This document shows, in pieces, positions 22,101-33,967 of a stretch of DNA of 64,000 bases. The position numbers and the translations under genes were made by a program. Source of the DNA: Notospermus geniculatus (taxonomy: Eukaryota > Nemertea > Pilidiophora > Heteronemertea > Lineidae). Under the pieces are notes generated by a model. That model saw only the letters and a program-made list of their open reading frames with translations, made no database searches and was not told the origin of the DNA. The stretch's first letter is position 1. Each line of letters starts with the position of its first letter. The DNA is taken from the NCBI GenBank assembly GCA_002633025.1, contig NMRB01001463.1:71546-135545 (forward strand), in the 5' to 3' direction.

Positions 22101-25100
22101 TTCAATCAAAACAATAAAATGTGAGAAACTTTGAGAGAAGATGCCGTCTGGGCGGCAGACAGGTTAAAAACAGATGATGAACAGATCAGGTTAGAGGGCA
22201 ACTTAAAGTGTCAAAACACTTGGGTGTTAATACGCCCCCCGGGGTGTTAACATGAATAAAACAGATAAGGGTTGAAACAGAAAGGTGTGGAAATGCTGGA
22301 GCGGACAACGGAGGTACATGTAATATTCTTATGCTTATCATCGTTACAGCTGATGAGATCCGTCGGTTGAAGGCAGAGGTTGAGGCCCTCACTTTGGAGA
22401 GGGACAAATATCAGAAGAAACTCCTTGAAGACAAGGGTAGGTATAGCACCCTTTTAAAGGGACAGCATGGCAGGGGGAGTACCCTCTGTAGGTCAAACTG
22501 AGATTGGTTCAAGATGGATGTGTCCATGAGATCTGTAGTGACCATAGGTACAGTGCACCAAGAATGCCTGACTTAACCCAACAGACCCCATGCCGCCCTA
22601 AACCGCCCTGCCGTGAGCCGCCTAGAAGACCACGCCCACTTTTTGACAAAAATCCCCATCACCTCTAATGTAGAAATGAAATTCACCAATTACTGCCGGG
22701 TGGGCCACAATCCGCCATGTCTCCAGATGCTGATACCGCCAGGCCTTTTAAACAGGGCGGTACCACCCTGTTAAAAATTCAGAGGTCATTTTACCAGCCT
22801 GTTTAAATTTTTAGGTCCTGTTTGAAAATGTAACTTGCAATGCATTTGCTATTACACCACTCTGTTTTAATTTCAATGCAGTCATCCCACTCGGTTCGGA
22901 AAAATTTCTGGCGAGAACACTGCAGTCTGACAGCCACAGGCCAGACCTGGGATCGAACCGGGAATTTCTGAAGTGACAGTTGCTGATTGTACCGGCACCA
23001 ATGTGTGGCCCATGAATGCAATAATATTTTGTTCCTATTTCAGGTATTCCTCAGCCAGACCCGAGTGAATTTTGGAATTTCCGTAAGGAGTACAGCCATC
23101 AGATCAACCCGGAGAACGTGGATCTGGCAAAACTCATCAAGGGTTTGGAGAAAAAAGCGAAGGAGGAACAGGAGGCTGAGAAAAAAAGTCGAGGAAAACG
23201 GATGAAAAAGACGATAAAGTCGCACTTGGAAGATGAAAAGAGGGAGTTGACGCAGACGGAGTCGGTGGAAATTCAAGGTCATGTTTTGAATCTCGCGGAT
23301 GGCCCGGGAAACGAGCAGACGGATGGTGCGACGCCAAAGCAGACGATAACAGAAATACCCGTGTCGCAAATGACTGAACCGAATAAGCAATTAGACAGTG
23401 ACGTGGTCACTGATGTCCCGAGTTGTGTGTCACAAACTGAGCCTGTTGCGTCTGTTACCAGTTCTGTTACGATACAAACTGAACAGCCGGATATCTTAGC
23501 AACTTCAGATGGTTGATAGGAACAATCCTTCTTCAAATATTTTTCAATCAAAACAATAAAATGTGAGAAACTTTGAGAGAAGATGCCGTCTGGGGGCAGA
23601 CAAGTTAAAAACAGATGAGGTTGGAGGGCAACTTAATGTGTCAAAATACTTGGGTGTTAATACGCCCCCGGGGTGTTACATGTAACATGAATAAAACAGA
23701 TAAGGGTTGAAACAGAAAGGTGTGGAAATGCTGGAGCGGACAACGGAGGTAATATTCTTATGCTCATCATCGTTACAGCTGATGAGATCCGTCGGTTGAA
23801 GGCAGAGGTTGAGGCCCTCACTTTGGAGAGGGACAAATACCAGAAGAAACTCCTTGAAGACAAGGGTAGGTATGGGACCCTTTTAAAGGGACTACATGGC
23901 AAGGGGAGTACCCTTTGTAGGTCAAACTGGGATTGGTTCAAGATGGGTACAGCCACCAAGAATGCCTGACTTAAAACAGTGACATTACAGCTTTATAAGA
24001 TCTTTATTGGCTGGAAACCACACTGCCAGGAAAAGCTGCACTGTCAAAGAGTGTCACCCTCTCTACCGACCGCATGACGAATGGGTCTGACCAGGGTTTG
24101 AACGTGGAACCTCAGAGGTGGCAGGTGCTGCTGTTTCCACTGCACCACTCTGACAGCCACAGGCCAGACCTGGGATCAGCACCGATGTGTGGCCCATGAA
24201 TGCAGGTTTAGCAAGCAATAATCTATCAGGCTAGGAGCCTGATGGCCTAGTGGTTATCACATCTGCTTAGCAAGCGGCAGGTCCCGGGTTCGAATCCAGC
24301 CCAGGCCATATGGGATTTCATTCCCGGCTCTTCAGTCTGTCGCATGGAACAGTAAGCCGTGGTGCCTTGTACCTTGCAAGGACAACATGAGCAGCTTGTG
24401 GTGGCCTCCTCCATACTTAAAAGGGCCAATAATGCTATAGCATTGGCCCTGATGGAAAAATGAAATACAAATACAAATACAAATGCAGGCAAATGATTCT
24501 TCTCTTGGGTTATTCTTGTTGCAATAATATTTGATTCCTATTTCAGGTATTCCACAGCCAGACCCGAGTGAATTTTGGAATTTCCGTAAGGAGTACAGCC
24601 ATCAGATCAACCCAGAGAACGTGGATCTGGCAAAACTCATCAAGGGTTTGGAGAAAAAAGCGAAGGAGGAACAGGAGGCGGAGAAAAAAAGTCGAGGAAA
24701 ACGGATGAAAAAGACGATAAAGTCGCACTTGGAAGATGAAAAGAGGGAGTTGACGCAGACGGAGTCGGGGGACATTCAAGGTCATGTTTTGAATCTCGCG
24801 GATGGCCCGGGAAACGAGCAGACGGATGGTGCGACTCCAAAGCAGACGATAACAGAAATGCCCGGGTCACAAATGACGGAACCGAATAAGCAATCAGACG
24901 GTGACGTCGCTGATGTCCCGAGTTGTGTGTCACAAACTGAGCCTGTTGCGTCTGTTACCAGTTCTGTTACGATACAAACTGAACAGCCGGATATCTTAGC
25001 AAAATGTCATTGAGTGGGCACCTGTCGCCGAATTCTATCGGGCCATCGTTTGAAACTCCCATGGAAACGAATCAGGAGCTTGAAAATCCTTTACAAACTT

Positions 25101-28100
25101 TAGCTTCGGTTGCATCGAACACGCAGAATTTAACAGAGGCTGTGCAGACATTAGGAGTAAACTCGGCGTTTCCGCAGGACAGTAACACAACAACTCAAGT
25201 GACGCAGTCGTTAAATATGCCGATCATGTCGACGTGTCCGCCGAAAGGTTTGAATACGTCAGGGCACGGGATGAATCCCATGATTATGATGCCCAATCAG
25301 AATCTCGCTGCTCCCGGGGGCGGTACGTTTGTTGTTAACCAGCATGGACAGTTGATTTTGGTGAATGATCCTACGCAGGGAATGATGGATCCGAATAGTG
25401 CGGCGAGTACGCCGATCCCGGCTGCGAACTCTGGTGCACATCCTGTGATGAATTTGCCTGGAGCACCGCCGCCGGCGAAAGTTAAAAAAGCATCAAAAAA
25501 TAAGAAGCTAGAAAATGCTAACGATGGCAGCAGTACAACAGTCGTTTCAGGAACTGGACTTATTATGTCAACACAAGTGACAACGTCTGTTGTTTCAACG
25601 CCGAGTGTGACGACACCGCAGCCCGATGGGACTGTGACTTTTGCCGATCAAACTGCCTTTCCACAGCAGATTCTAGGAGCAGGCGCCACGCCACAGATGT
25701 TACCTTTGAGTAACGGACAGTTAGGAATGCTGGCGCCGAATCAGTTGCCATTATTAGCCAATCAGCAGCCAGGGATTGGGATGCTGCCGCCGGGGTTGAT
25801 TCAGGGTCAGGGCGGTAACGTTATGCTTCCGTCTGCCTTCCCGAATCCACCAATGGGAACGGTCGGACAGCCGCAAGCAGCGAATCTCCCGTCTGCATTA
25901 ATTCTGCCAAATGGACAGATAATTCCTGTTGTGACGCAGCCAAATATTTTGGGGGTCAACAGTGGTGTCCTACCCGCAAGTCAGGCGCCACCCCTCATCA
26001 TACCGAACACTAAAGCGAATGGTCTCGTCTCACAACCAACTGGGGAGCTTATCATGCCCGGCATGGGGCAGATACCGAACTATCTCGGAGTGGGGTCGCT
26101 ATCGGGGCCACCTCATGCGGGACTACTTATGACGACCCAGAGTATGAATACAACACCACAAACGGCCATGAGTGATCAGTCTAGCCAAACGATAGTAACA
26201 TCATCCATTCAAGCGACTGTTACGCCGACCGTCTTGCCGCCACCGTCAACTGACACATTCCAGCAAAATTTGGCATCGAGTATCGTGACTACGCAGCCGA
26301 CATTCGCATCGTCGCTGAGCCAGCCGCATATCCTTGGCCAGCCACCTGTAGGTCTACCGATTCCTCAGTTGATGGTACAAAACCCGCCACTAGATGGCGT
26401 CCTGAAAACCAGCGCCGGGCATGTCATCGGCGGACAAGGTCAAGGTCAAGTTCTGATGAGTTCAAATCCGGACGGAACGCAGAAAATCGTAAACAGCTCA
26501 ACTGGGGGTCAAGGTCAGATTGGAGTTACAAACCAAGGAGTGTTGCCACCCCCTCTGGCTGGCATCCCGATGGTGAATTCACAAGGCCAGATAACGTTTA
26601 GTATTCCGCAAACAGGCGCGAGCAAGGACGCTTCAAATAAAACGCCCTCTGGTGTGATAAATTTCGGCCCACAGCCGATAGTAACACAAACAATTTCTTC
26701 CCTTGGGCACTCAAAATCTAATTCAGCGAATGCAACAACGCTTTCTACATCTGCTGGCTCTGGTAATAACAGTGATGGAGGCATTCTCACAACGAATTCA
26801 AGTGGAGTCATAGCGCCGGTGACGTCGTCTGCTTCTGTGGCTGGAGCGATGCCGCAAACTTTCCAAGTGATTTCATCAAACGGGATGCTGTACTTAACGT
26901 TACCTCCTGGTGCTCAGCAACAGGGGCCTATTATCATTGACCCTAGCGGCTTGCCGATTATCCAGCCAAAGCCAACGACTTCTGCTGGGCCGACGATCGC
27001 GCCTGCGCCGGCTGGTAAGGGGAAGAATAAGAAGGGACAACGTATGTTAATGCCAAAACCACCGTTAAATATCATTCAGCAGGCCATGTGGCAAAATCAG
27101 GTGTTTGTCACGGAGAAAGTTGCAGAGCCGAGTAAAACGGACGATGAGGAATCGAATGCAAAAGTCGCTGAGGATGATGGGAAGGAGAAATCGTTGGAAA
27201 CGACGTCTTCGCAGGACATTCTCGCTCAAGCCGCGGAATCAATATTTTCATCTTCGATGGGGGAGATTTCGCCGACGATGCCTGGGATGTATAGTTCGCC
27301 AGAACAGCCGTTGCAGATCGATACGGCCGAGCAGCAGGCTGTCACTGCTAAGAAAGACTCAATCAGGTGTTCGTCACGGAGAAAGTTGCAGAACCGAGTA
27401 AAACGGACGATGAGGAATCGAATGCAAAGGGCGCTGAGGATGATGGGAAGGAGAAGTCGCTAGAAACGACGTCTTCGCAGGACATTCTCGCTCAAGCCGC
27501 GGAATCAATATTTTCATCTTCGATGGGGGAGATTTCACCGACGATGCCTGGGATGTATAGTTCGCCAGAACAGCCGTTGCAGATCGATACGGCCGAGCAA
27601 CAGGCTGTCACTGCTAAGAAAGACTCATCGCGGAATCGTAATCGCAAGAAGAAGCAGTCTGTGCCAAAAGCTAAAGTGCTCAGGGGGAGCGATACAAGTC
27701 TTACACAGAAAGATCTTGAAGCACAAAATGTCTCCAGTGATGCAATAACTCTGCCTGCGGAGACTGTTGACGTAGCACCGCAGAAAGCAGATGCCATCGT
27801 ATCGACGTCTGCCGATGTCATTTCTCAAGGTCAAGCTGTTCAGTATTCTACTCCGCTGTCAATTGTTGTCCCGGAAACAAATTCTACGCCAATACCCAGC
27901 AATTCCACTGCATCATCTGGGAACGTCTCTTTGAACATTCCCGATCTCTCGTCACGGTTGCTGAGTTTCACGAACAGCGTGGATTCAACGAAAGTCTCAG
28001 ACAGCAACTGTAGCACACCGACTATTACTGCAGCACTGGATGAGCCGAAAACTGCAGTCCCAGATACGCCACCGGAGTCAAAGAAAGCGAGTAAGAAAGC

Positions 28101-31100
28101 AAATTCCCCGAAAGATGCTGCGGGGAAAAATCGTAAGAGAAATTCGTCGAAAAATGCTATAAGTGCGTCGCAAGCGAAGATTAATCCGAACAGTTTACCA
28201 GAAACGATTATGTTTTCCGAGGCTGATTTATCTGACGTTCTCGATCAAGTTGAGAATCTTGATATTCCGAATATGGAAAGTGCGCCGGCGAAGACGAGTC
28301 GAACGCGAGGGAAGAAAAATAAGGCATCTGATAAGGACGAACCGGGGAAACCGGAACGGAAAAAACGTAAGCAGAACAGCAAACAGAATGAGTATGATTT
28401 TCAGGATGATATTTTGCCTGAAGATCCTGGCCTCCATATCGACTTGGATCCGCCATCGCTGACGGAAAGTGACGCAGCACACGTGGTCAGCCCGCCGACA
28501 AAAACCGTTACGTCTGCTCCGAACACGCCTGTGACGCCCTCCGTGGCATTTGTGAGTCCTAAACCAGTTGAGGAACCGGTGCCGGAGGTATTACCGGAGC
28601 CGGAGAAGATGATTACGGAGGATCAGGAAGAACAGGCAAAGAATCTTTTGGATCGTATCGAGGAGATGATCCAGGCTCCACGCAGCAACAGTTCCGTGCA
28701 CCAGCCGTCGCCAGCAGCAGCAACCAATGAGCTTTCAGAATTAAATGACGTGAAATCGGAATCGGTGAACGTGATGGAGAGTATTATGTCGAGTATTGGT
28801 GTGTCGGAACCGTCGGAAATGTCGCCACCGAAGATATCAGGCATTATTTCTCCTGTGCGGCTGCCGTCACCCATGCCAGCAAAATCCAGTGACCCGGTTT
28901 TAGAAAGTTTTCCAGCGAGTAGCAGTGCGGAGCTGAGTTCGGTTCACACCCCCCAAGAAACTATTCAGGAAAGTTGTGAAGATCAGCCTCTCGGAAATCC
29001 AAGTATGTTCGCCGACGTACCGATCACTAAACAGGCTCCCACGACAAAGGAGCAAGTGATTCCGAGTCCTAGTTTTATAGACAACCAGTCGATTTCTCAG
29101 CCGAACAGTTTTAATCCGTATGAATCCGACATCCCGTCTATCTCTAATATTGAAATCGAGGCTCCGCGAATAAAGGTGAGGAATCCCTCATTCGGTCAGC
29201 ATGATCGCTCGAGGGGTCCGGAGCAGTTACCCGGCGTGACTGTTTCAAGTGGAGATCTAACCAATCGGATGAATGAAAGCTCAGCCAATCAAGTGGATGG
29301 AACTGCAGCTAATCATGTGACTAGTAATTTAGCCACTCAGATGAGTGGAAATTCACTAACTCCGACTAGTGGACATTTAACCAATCAAATGAGTGCCAGC
29401 TCGGCCAATCAGATGAGTTCTAGTGGTATGGTTAGTAGTAATTCAGACAATCCCATTGGTGGAAAATCAGCCAATCAGATTGCTGAAAATACAAATCAAA
29501 TAAGTGGAAATTCAACCAATCAGATAAGTGGAAATTCAGCCAATCAGATGAGTGGAAATGCTGCAAACCCTATGGGTGGTAATTCAGCCAAACCGATTGG
29601 TGGAAACCCGGCCAATCAGGTTAGTGGAAATTCCCTAAATCAGATGAGTGGAAATGCAGTGAATCAGATTTGTGGAAATTCAACCAATCAGATGGGAGGA
29701 AATCCGACCAATCAGATGGGAGGAAATGCTAGTAATCAAATGAGTGGAACTTCTGCCAATCAGATGGATAATAGTAATTCTGTCAAGCATCTGAGTGCAA
29801 GCACAGCCAACCAAATGAGTGGAAACTCCACCAATCAGATGAGTGGAAATTCAACCAATCAAATGCCTGGAAATGCTCAGCCTCCATATCTGAGTCATTC
29901 TGTGGAATCGTTGTTCGGGTCGTCGGGAAATCGCAAAGATTCAGGTCGCACGCCGGAAACAAATCCAGGGTCATCGGTTCAAGAAAAAGTGCCGGGAATT
30001 CAGGAGCAAAGTTCTGCTCAACCTGCTCCAGTCATTCCTGGACCACCACCACCAGTATCTCAACCGAAAAGTACACCCAAGTCGCAGAACTATCATCAGA
30101 ATACGGGAACTCAAGCAAAGAAAAAAAGCAGCCGCAACTCTGGGCCTACGTCTCAGTCGAGTTTCTACTCGGCTGAGAATCTTCTGCAGTCTCAAAATCC
30201 TGGCCGGTTGCCTCCGCAGAAGGACATGCCGCCACCTATGTTTACGTCGCCTGGAAATGAGGGTGGCGTGCCTTGTAATATGCCACCTAGAAATGACGGT
30301 TACAACTGTAACCCCCTGTTCTTGCCGCCCTCTACAGGGCCAAATATGCCACCTTCATCTATGCCGTTCAATATGCCGCCTTCATCATCGGGAATGCAGC
30401 CGCCACCATTTTCATTTAGCCTGTCATCGTCATCGTCGTCTGCTCCTACGAACACTTTCACACCACAGTCGTCACAGTTTCCATTCTATCCCATCCATCC
30501 TCCAATACCGTCGAACGATTCAGGACCGCCAGGACCTGGACCCGGACCGCTGCCACCGCCGCCTGGTGCTGACACAAACGTTGGATTAAATCTTCCGCAA
30601 TTTGGTATGGAGACTCGAGAGCAGAACAATGCAAGCCAGGATATCCCTCGGGGAAATCAGGAGAATCTTGCTTCACCCCGTCAGGCATCCGCGAATCCAT
30701 CATATCCTAATTTTAATCGGCAAACAAATAATACTCGTGCTACAGTCCACCATGGACCTGGCAGGAACCAGTTCATGGAACCAGCGCCACCTTTAATGCA
30801 TAATGAGAAGGAGTTGAGTAATCTGCCGCCGCCGTTGCAGCCGCAATTTAACATGTTGGATTCTAGACGCCAGGAGATTAATCCAGCACCTCAGCAGACG
30901 TTCCCCGACATGGGGCGTTCGCCGTCGAATGCGTCCGATCCGGGGACCCAGCGACTTATGCCGGATATGAGCCGTCATCCGTCTCAGTTTAGTGATATAC
31001 CACCCCCTGCCCGGATGAACCAATCACAACGGCATCCAGAAACGAGTCCGTCGCAAGCGAATTTCCAAAATCGTCCAAATTCGGGATCACAGACTCAAAC

Positions 31101-32124
31101 AAGGCAGGAGATGAACCCTCATTCACGCCCGTCAGACATGGGCCGGTCCAGACGGCAATCTGATAGTGGTGGACATTCGCGAATGAATGATATGGGACAG
31201 TCGCCGAGGATGGGAGATATCAACCAATCACCAAGCAGAATGCCTGAGAGTAGCCAAGGACAGAAACGATTGTCAGAGATACCGCCGCCGTTGAACAGCC
31301 AACCTCGCAGTCGGTCAAGCTCGTTGTCCAGTCGCTCGCCTCAGGTTATGAACAATATGCCAGGCCCTGGGCCTTTCTTCCACTCTCCGGGGTCAACGTT
31401 TGTCAACCAGGGCCCGCCGCCACCAGAACTTACCAGTCCACCACTACGCCATCCGAGCCGCGGGCCGCCAGATATGCGGGGACCACCATTCGAAGCTGGA
31501 AATTTCAACAACCAACCTCAGGACTTCAATCCGATGTTGAATTTTGGAACGCAAGGTTTTGACCCGCCACCTTTGGAGTTACGGGAAACTAGCAATCCAG
31601 CGCCGCCGCCGTCAACTCAGTCGTCTGCTTTCAACAGTAATCAAGCTCCGCCCCCTCTGACACAGAGTGCAAAATCGACGAGTCAGAGTCCGAGATCGGA
31701 GACGACTCGGCCACCAAAACGGACTACAGCAAGTGCTAAAACAACGGCGAGTACGAAACCACGTTCGAAATCTAAAAAGTCGCAAAAACAACAATATGAG
31801 ATGGATACGAACTTATCGAATTCGATATTCGAGCCGAACCGCAGCATGACGCCATATTTTCCAATATCAAATATGTCGTCACCCCCGCCGAGAAATATGC
31901 AAGTGGATGGGCCAACGTATATTGGGAATTTATTCAGCGGGCCTTCTCGTCCTCTTTCAAATACCGGACCCTCTCCGCATCACAAAAACCCTGAGGTCAA
32001 TCCGCCATTCAACACGTTATTCCCGCCAACGCGGCCTCAAAATGGATTAGGACTNGTTTGTTTAGATAAAAGCCTGTTTCACTTTGTCAAATTTTTCGTC
32101 AAATTTTCTGAATATGGTGATTAA
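19121..32124 (+). CDS. USF3: USF3-like basic helix-loop-helix protein (frame interrupted)
   Basis: Exons: 19121-19199, 20256-20352, 21226-21358, 21769-21868, 22350-22436 (duplicate 23779-23865), then the giant last exon from 24547 (truncated duplicate 23044-23516). Phases agree through exon 5. Exon 3 holds the basic region and helix 1 (RQVRNKTEKKRKEKIRGFIH, then DLATMLPPD); exon 4 holds helix 2; exon 5 is a leucine-zipper-like coiled coil. The long exon encodes a P/S/Q/N-rich region with short blocks matching vertebrate USF3, including DILAQAAESIF, FYSAENLL, TPYFP and the FNTLFPPTRP-like C-terminal block. Breaks: a one-base shortfall in the A-run at 25001-25004, where frames change; a 266-bp duplication at 27095-27626 that shifts frame; and an N at 32054 after which homology is lost. 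In vertebrates USF3 acts in the nucleus as a bHLH regulator. The size would be about 2.6 kb of codons if collapsed. An upstream in-frame ATG at 19037 exists, but 19121 fits better. Confidence 0.8.
20445..20745 (-). mobile_element. tRNA-headed SINE, family S3
   Basis: On the minus strand: TCTGGTGTAGTGGTTCAAG (A box), then GGGTTCGAATCCCACTG (B box), then a CACCCAGGTGTACAA body, then AGAACCTCTATCATCG. The closely similar copy is 58850-59135. Confidence 0.7.
22061..23502 (+). repeat. Tandem duplication A in USF3 (first copy)
   Basis: It spans intron 4 to mid exon 6 (exons 22350-22436 and 23044-23502) and is followed at once by the second copy, 23503-25002. The join puts intron 4 sequence directly after codon sequence ending TTAGCAA, so this copy stops at 23514-23516. 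Confidence 0.85.
24040..24160 (-). mobile_element. SINE fragment, family S2
   Basis: GTGGTGCAGTG head (minus strand) near 24150 with a CGTTCAAACCCTGG B-box region. It lies only in the second USF3 duplicate. Confidence 0.55.
24232..24485 (+). mobile_element. SINE S1, full length
   Basis: The head GAGCCTGATGGCCTAGTGG with GGGTTCGAATCC resembles a tRNA with a CTTAGCAAG anticodon loop. An internal body follows, then GGCCAATAATGCTATAGC, then an (AAATAC)n tail. It lies in the intron of the second USF3 duplicate and is absent from the first. Confidence 0.8.
27095..27626 (+). repeat. 266-bp tandem duplication B inside the USF3 coding exon
   Basis: 27095-27360 and 27361-27626 are near-identical and both encode the DILAQAAESIF block. 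266 is not a multiple of three, so the frame after the second copy differs from the frame before the first. Differences are scattered single bases (for example GAG/GAA, AAA/AAG, TTG/CTA), mostly third positions. Confidence 0.9.
29248..29880 (+). repeat. Coding minisatellite: Asn-rich octapeptide repeat
   Basis: A 24-bp degenerate unit encodes variants of SGNSxNQM, in strict register at about 29510-29760 and looser on both sides. Third-base and conservative changes show it has been translated for some time. It has no counterpart in vertebrate USF3 that I recall. Confidence 0.85.
32054..32054. other. Assembly gap placeholder at the USF3 C-terminus
   Basis: A single N follows the NGLG codons. 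Downstream residues in the same frame (to the stop at 32122-32124) are unrelated to USF3. The C-terminal tail expected from vertebrate USF3 is not found in the next kilobase. Confidence 0.65.
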
Positions 32125-32215
32125 GGGTTTGCATGTAGGTTGCGGAAGACTTTGGCCCAGAATTATCATATTCAGACATTTTGACGGATATTTGACAGTT
32201 TGAAACAGGCTTTAC
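32067..32215. mobile_element. Inverted-repeat element after USF3
   Basis: AAAAGCCTGTTTCACTTTG at the left is mirrored by CAGTTTGAAACAGGCTTT at the right, with GTCAAAT(T/A)T extending both arms. It supplies the apparent last codons of the USF3 frame, which are therefore doubtful. Confidence 0.6.
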
Positions 32216-33006
32216 TAGACATGCATTCAAGTTGAAATCGTGAAGACATTTCGTAAATTTAGCCCTGTTTGTTGTTCAAAGCTGGTGGGTTCCGCCAGAT
32301 TGATATTGTTAAATTCAATTTTTTTATTTCGTACGTAATAGCCAGGTGCTTGCTAGATTATTTGTCGAATCTCACACCCCCGTTGGAGCAGAATGGTACG
32401 ACCCGTAGCTAAATATTTGTATAAAATTTGCATAAAATGTATATTAAGGGTTGTACCATTCTTGACTCGTGGGGGTAAGTGTTCGTCACTGCCATGTAGA
32501 AAAAGTAGTATTCCGCATTGTTAGTTTTTCGCAGAGTGGTTCTCGAATGTTTCATGGAGCGCCCTCTGCCTGTAGAATTTTAAATTGTACATTTGTGTAG
32601 GAAGAAATCTATGTGCTCCTGTGTATGTATGTATATATAACATTTAAATTTGTCCCCGTACTATGTTTACATCATATAGGAACGAAAAGTGTTGAAAATT
32701 TACATAATCTGTGGAGAATTTTGCCAGAATTCCTACCAAAACTAGGCACTTAAAGGTGATTACCACTGGTGCATTTTTTGCACGGTTTTCACCAGCCTTG
32801 CTGTGACTTTTGAGGGTGAGAAGGGGTTACCATGGTTACCAGAGAAGGGCGAGGCAGACAGGACGGGTTATTCTCCACAGAAGATTCATTTATTGCTCAA
32901 AAATTAAGTTTTGCATAATGTCAAAAGATGGCGCATGCTGGTGGCTTACTGCATTTAGACTGGTGCCTTGACCCAGTTAAAATGATATACATGTAGAACC
33001 AGATCT
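32216..33006. other. Probable 3' flank of USF3, no gene
   Basis: AT-rich and without an exon. It may hold 3' UTR, but no good AATAAA was found close to the stop. Confidence 0.35.
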
Positions 33007-33137
33007 GGCCGACTGCACAAAAAGACCAATAGTGCTACCGGCGCCTCTTGGCAGTTTTTAATAGTTAACACATTTTCCCATGGACTAAACTGCCGATAGG
33101 CACCAAGAGCACTATCAAACTTTTTGTGCGGTCGGCC
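33007..33137. mobile_element. Hairpin MITE
   Basis: GGCCGACTGCACAAAAAG is mirrored by CTTTTTGTGCGGTCGGCC, with inner GGCGCCTCTTGGCAGTTT / AAACTGCCGATAGGCACC. It is 131 bp and non-coding. Confidence 0.75.
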
Positions 33138-33654
33138 CTGACCACAAATGAAGTTCATAGAAGAAATTTTCAAGTTCTGTGTATCCTTCATTGTTCTGCA
33201 TTGGAAGTCCACTAAAATACTCCCTCACTTGTCTCTGTGTGTGTAAATTCCAGCTGCTTTCCAGCACCTAAGCAAATTAAACCAGTCTATGCAGTAAGTC
33301 TGCCAGTGGGGCCTAATGGCAGTCGACTAGTGCTAAGCACAATTTGTGCTTAGAATTGAGAATCTGATTGAATACTCTCTCTTCAATAGGTCTTGTTGTG
33401 GACAAGACAATGCCAGCAATGAGGCACAGGCACGCAAAATACAATGATGCCGTTATGGTGTTTTCACAGGCTCTTGTGATACTGTTTTGTATCCTGACCC
33501 TCAAAGACCCTCCTCAACATGTGAGTTTTATCATGCAAGTAAACCATTTATTATAAAACTAAAGATAAAAGTACAAAAGGGCCAATGCCGAGGCATTACT
33601 GGCCCAATGTGCAAGTTCAATGAGGAATCCGCGTGCCGTTTATTCCGACAGGTC

Positions 33655-33967
33655 GGCGCAGCGATCGATGAGACCGAACCGACGTCATTGACGTCGTTTT
33701 ATGTGTTGACGTTGCGTCATGAAAAAATCTGCTGTACATTTTTCTACAGGAAAAAATGAGATAAGACGTTGCCGTTATCGCCATCCTACCTCTTTATTTT
33801 AAGGAAAAAAAACAAAGAAATTGCAGAAATTTTCATCCGCGACAAGATGGTGTAAATTTTAATGTCATGCGACCGAAAAAATAGGGTTGATTTCACCCCA
33901 GAAGTTAATGGAAATGACTGGAAATCACGTTGAAAAAAGAAACTTCGGTCTCATCGATCGCAGCGCC
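33655..33967. mobile_element. TIR element K, copy 2
   Basis: Ends GGCGCAGCGATCGATGAGAC and GTCTCATCGATCGCAGCGCC are inverted with one imperfection. It shares the GTGTTGACGTTGCGTCATG block with 12163-12425. Confidence 0.75.

Larger units (their letters stand above)
23503..25002 (+). repeat. Tandem duplication A in USF3 (second copy)
   Basis: It carries exons 23779-23865 and 24547 onward. About 15 base differences and one 3-bp indel separate the two exon 6 copies over some 455 bp. The intron differs much more: this copy has an S1 SINE and an S2 fragment, while copy one has other sequence. The pattern fits alternative alleles placed in series. Confidence 0.85.

Noticed and set aside
24232-24305. 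tRNA-like sequence with a good B box
   Set aside because: No acceptor-stem pairing; it continues into a SINE body and an (AAATAC)n tail. The same goes for the heads at 930-1190, 20445-20745 and 58850-59135.
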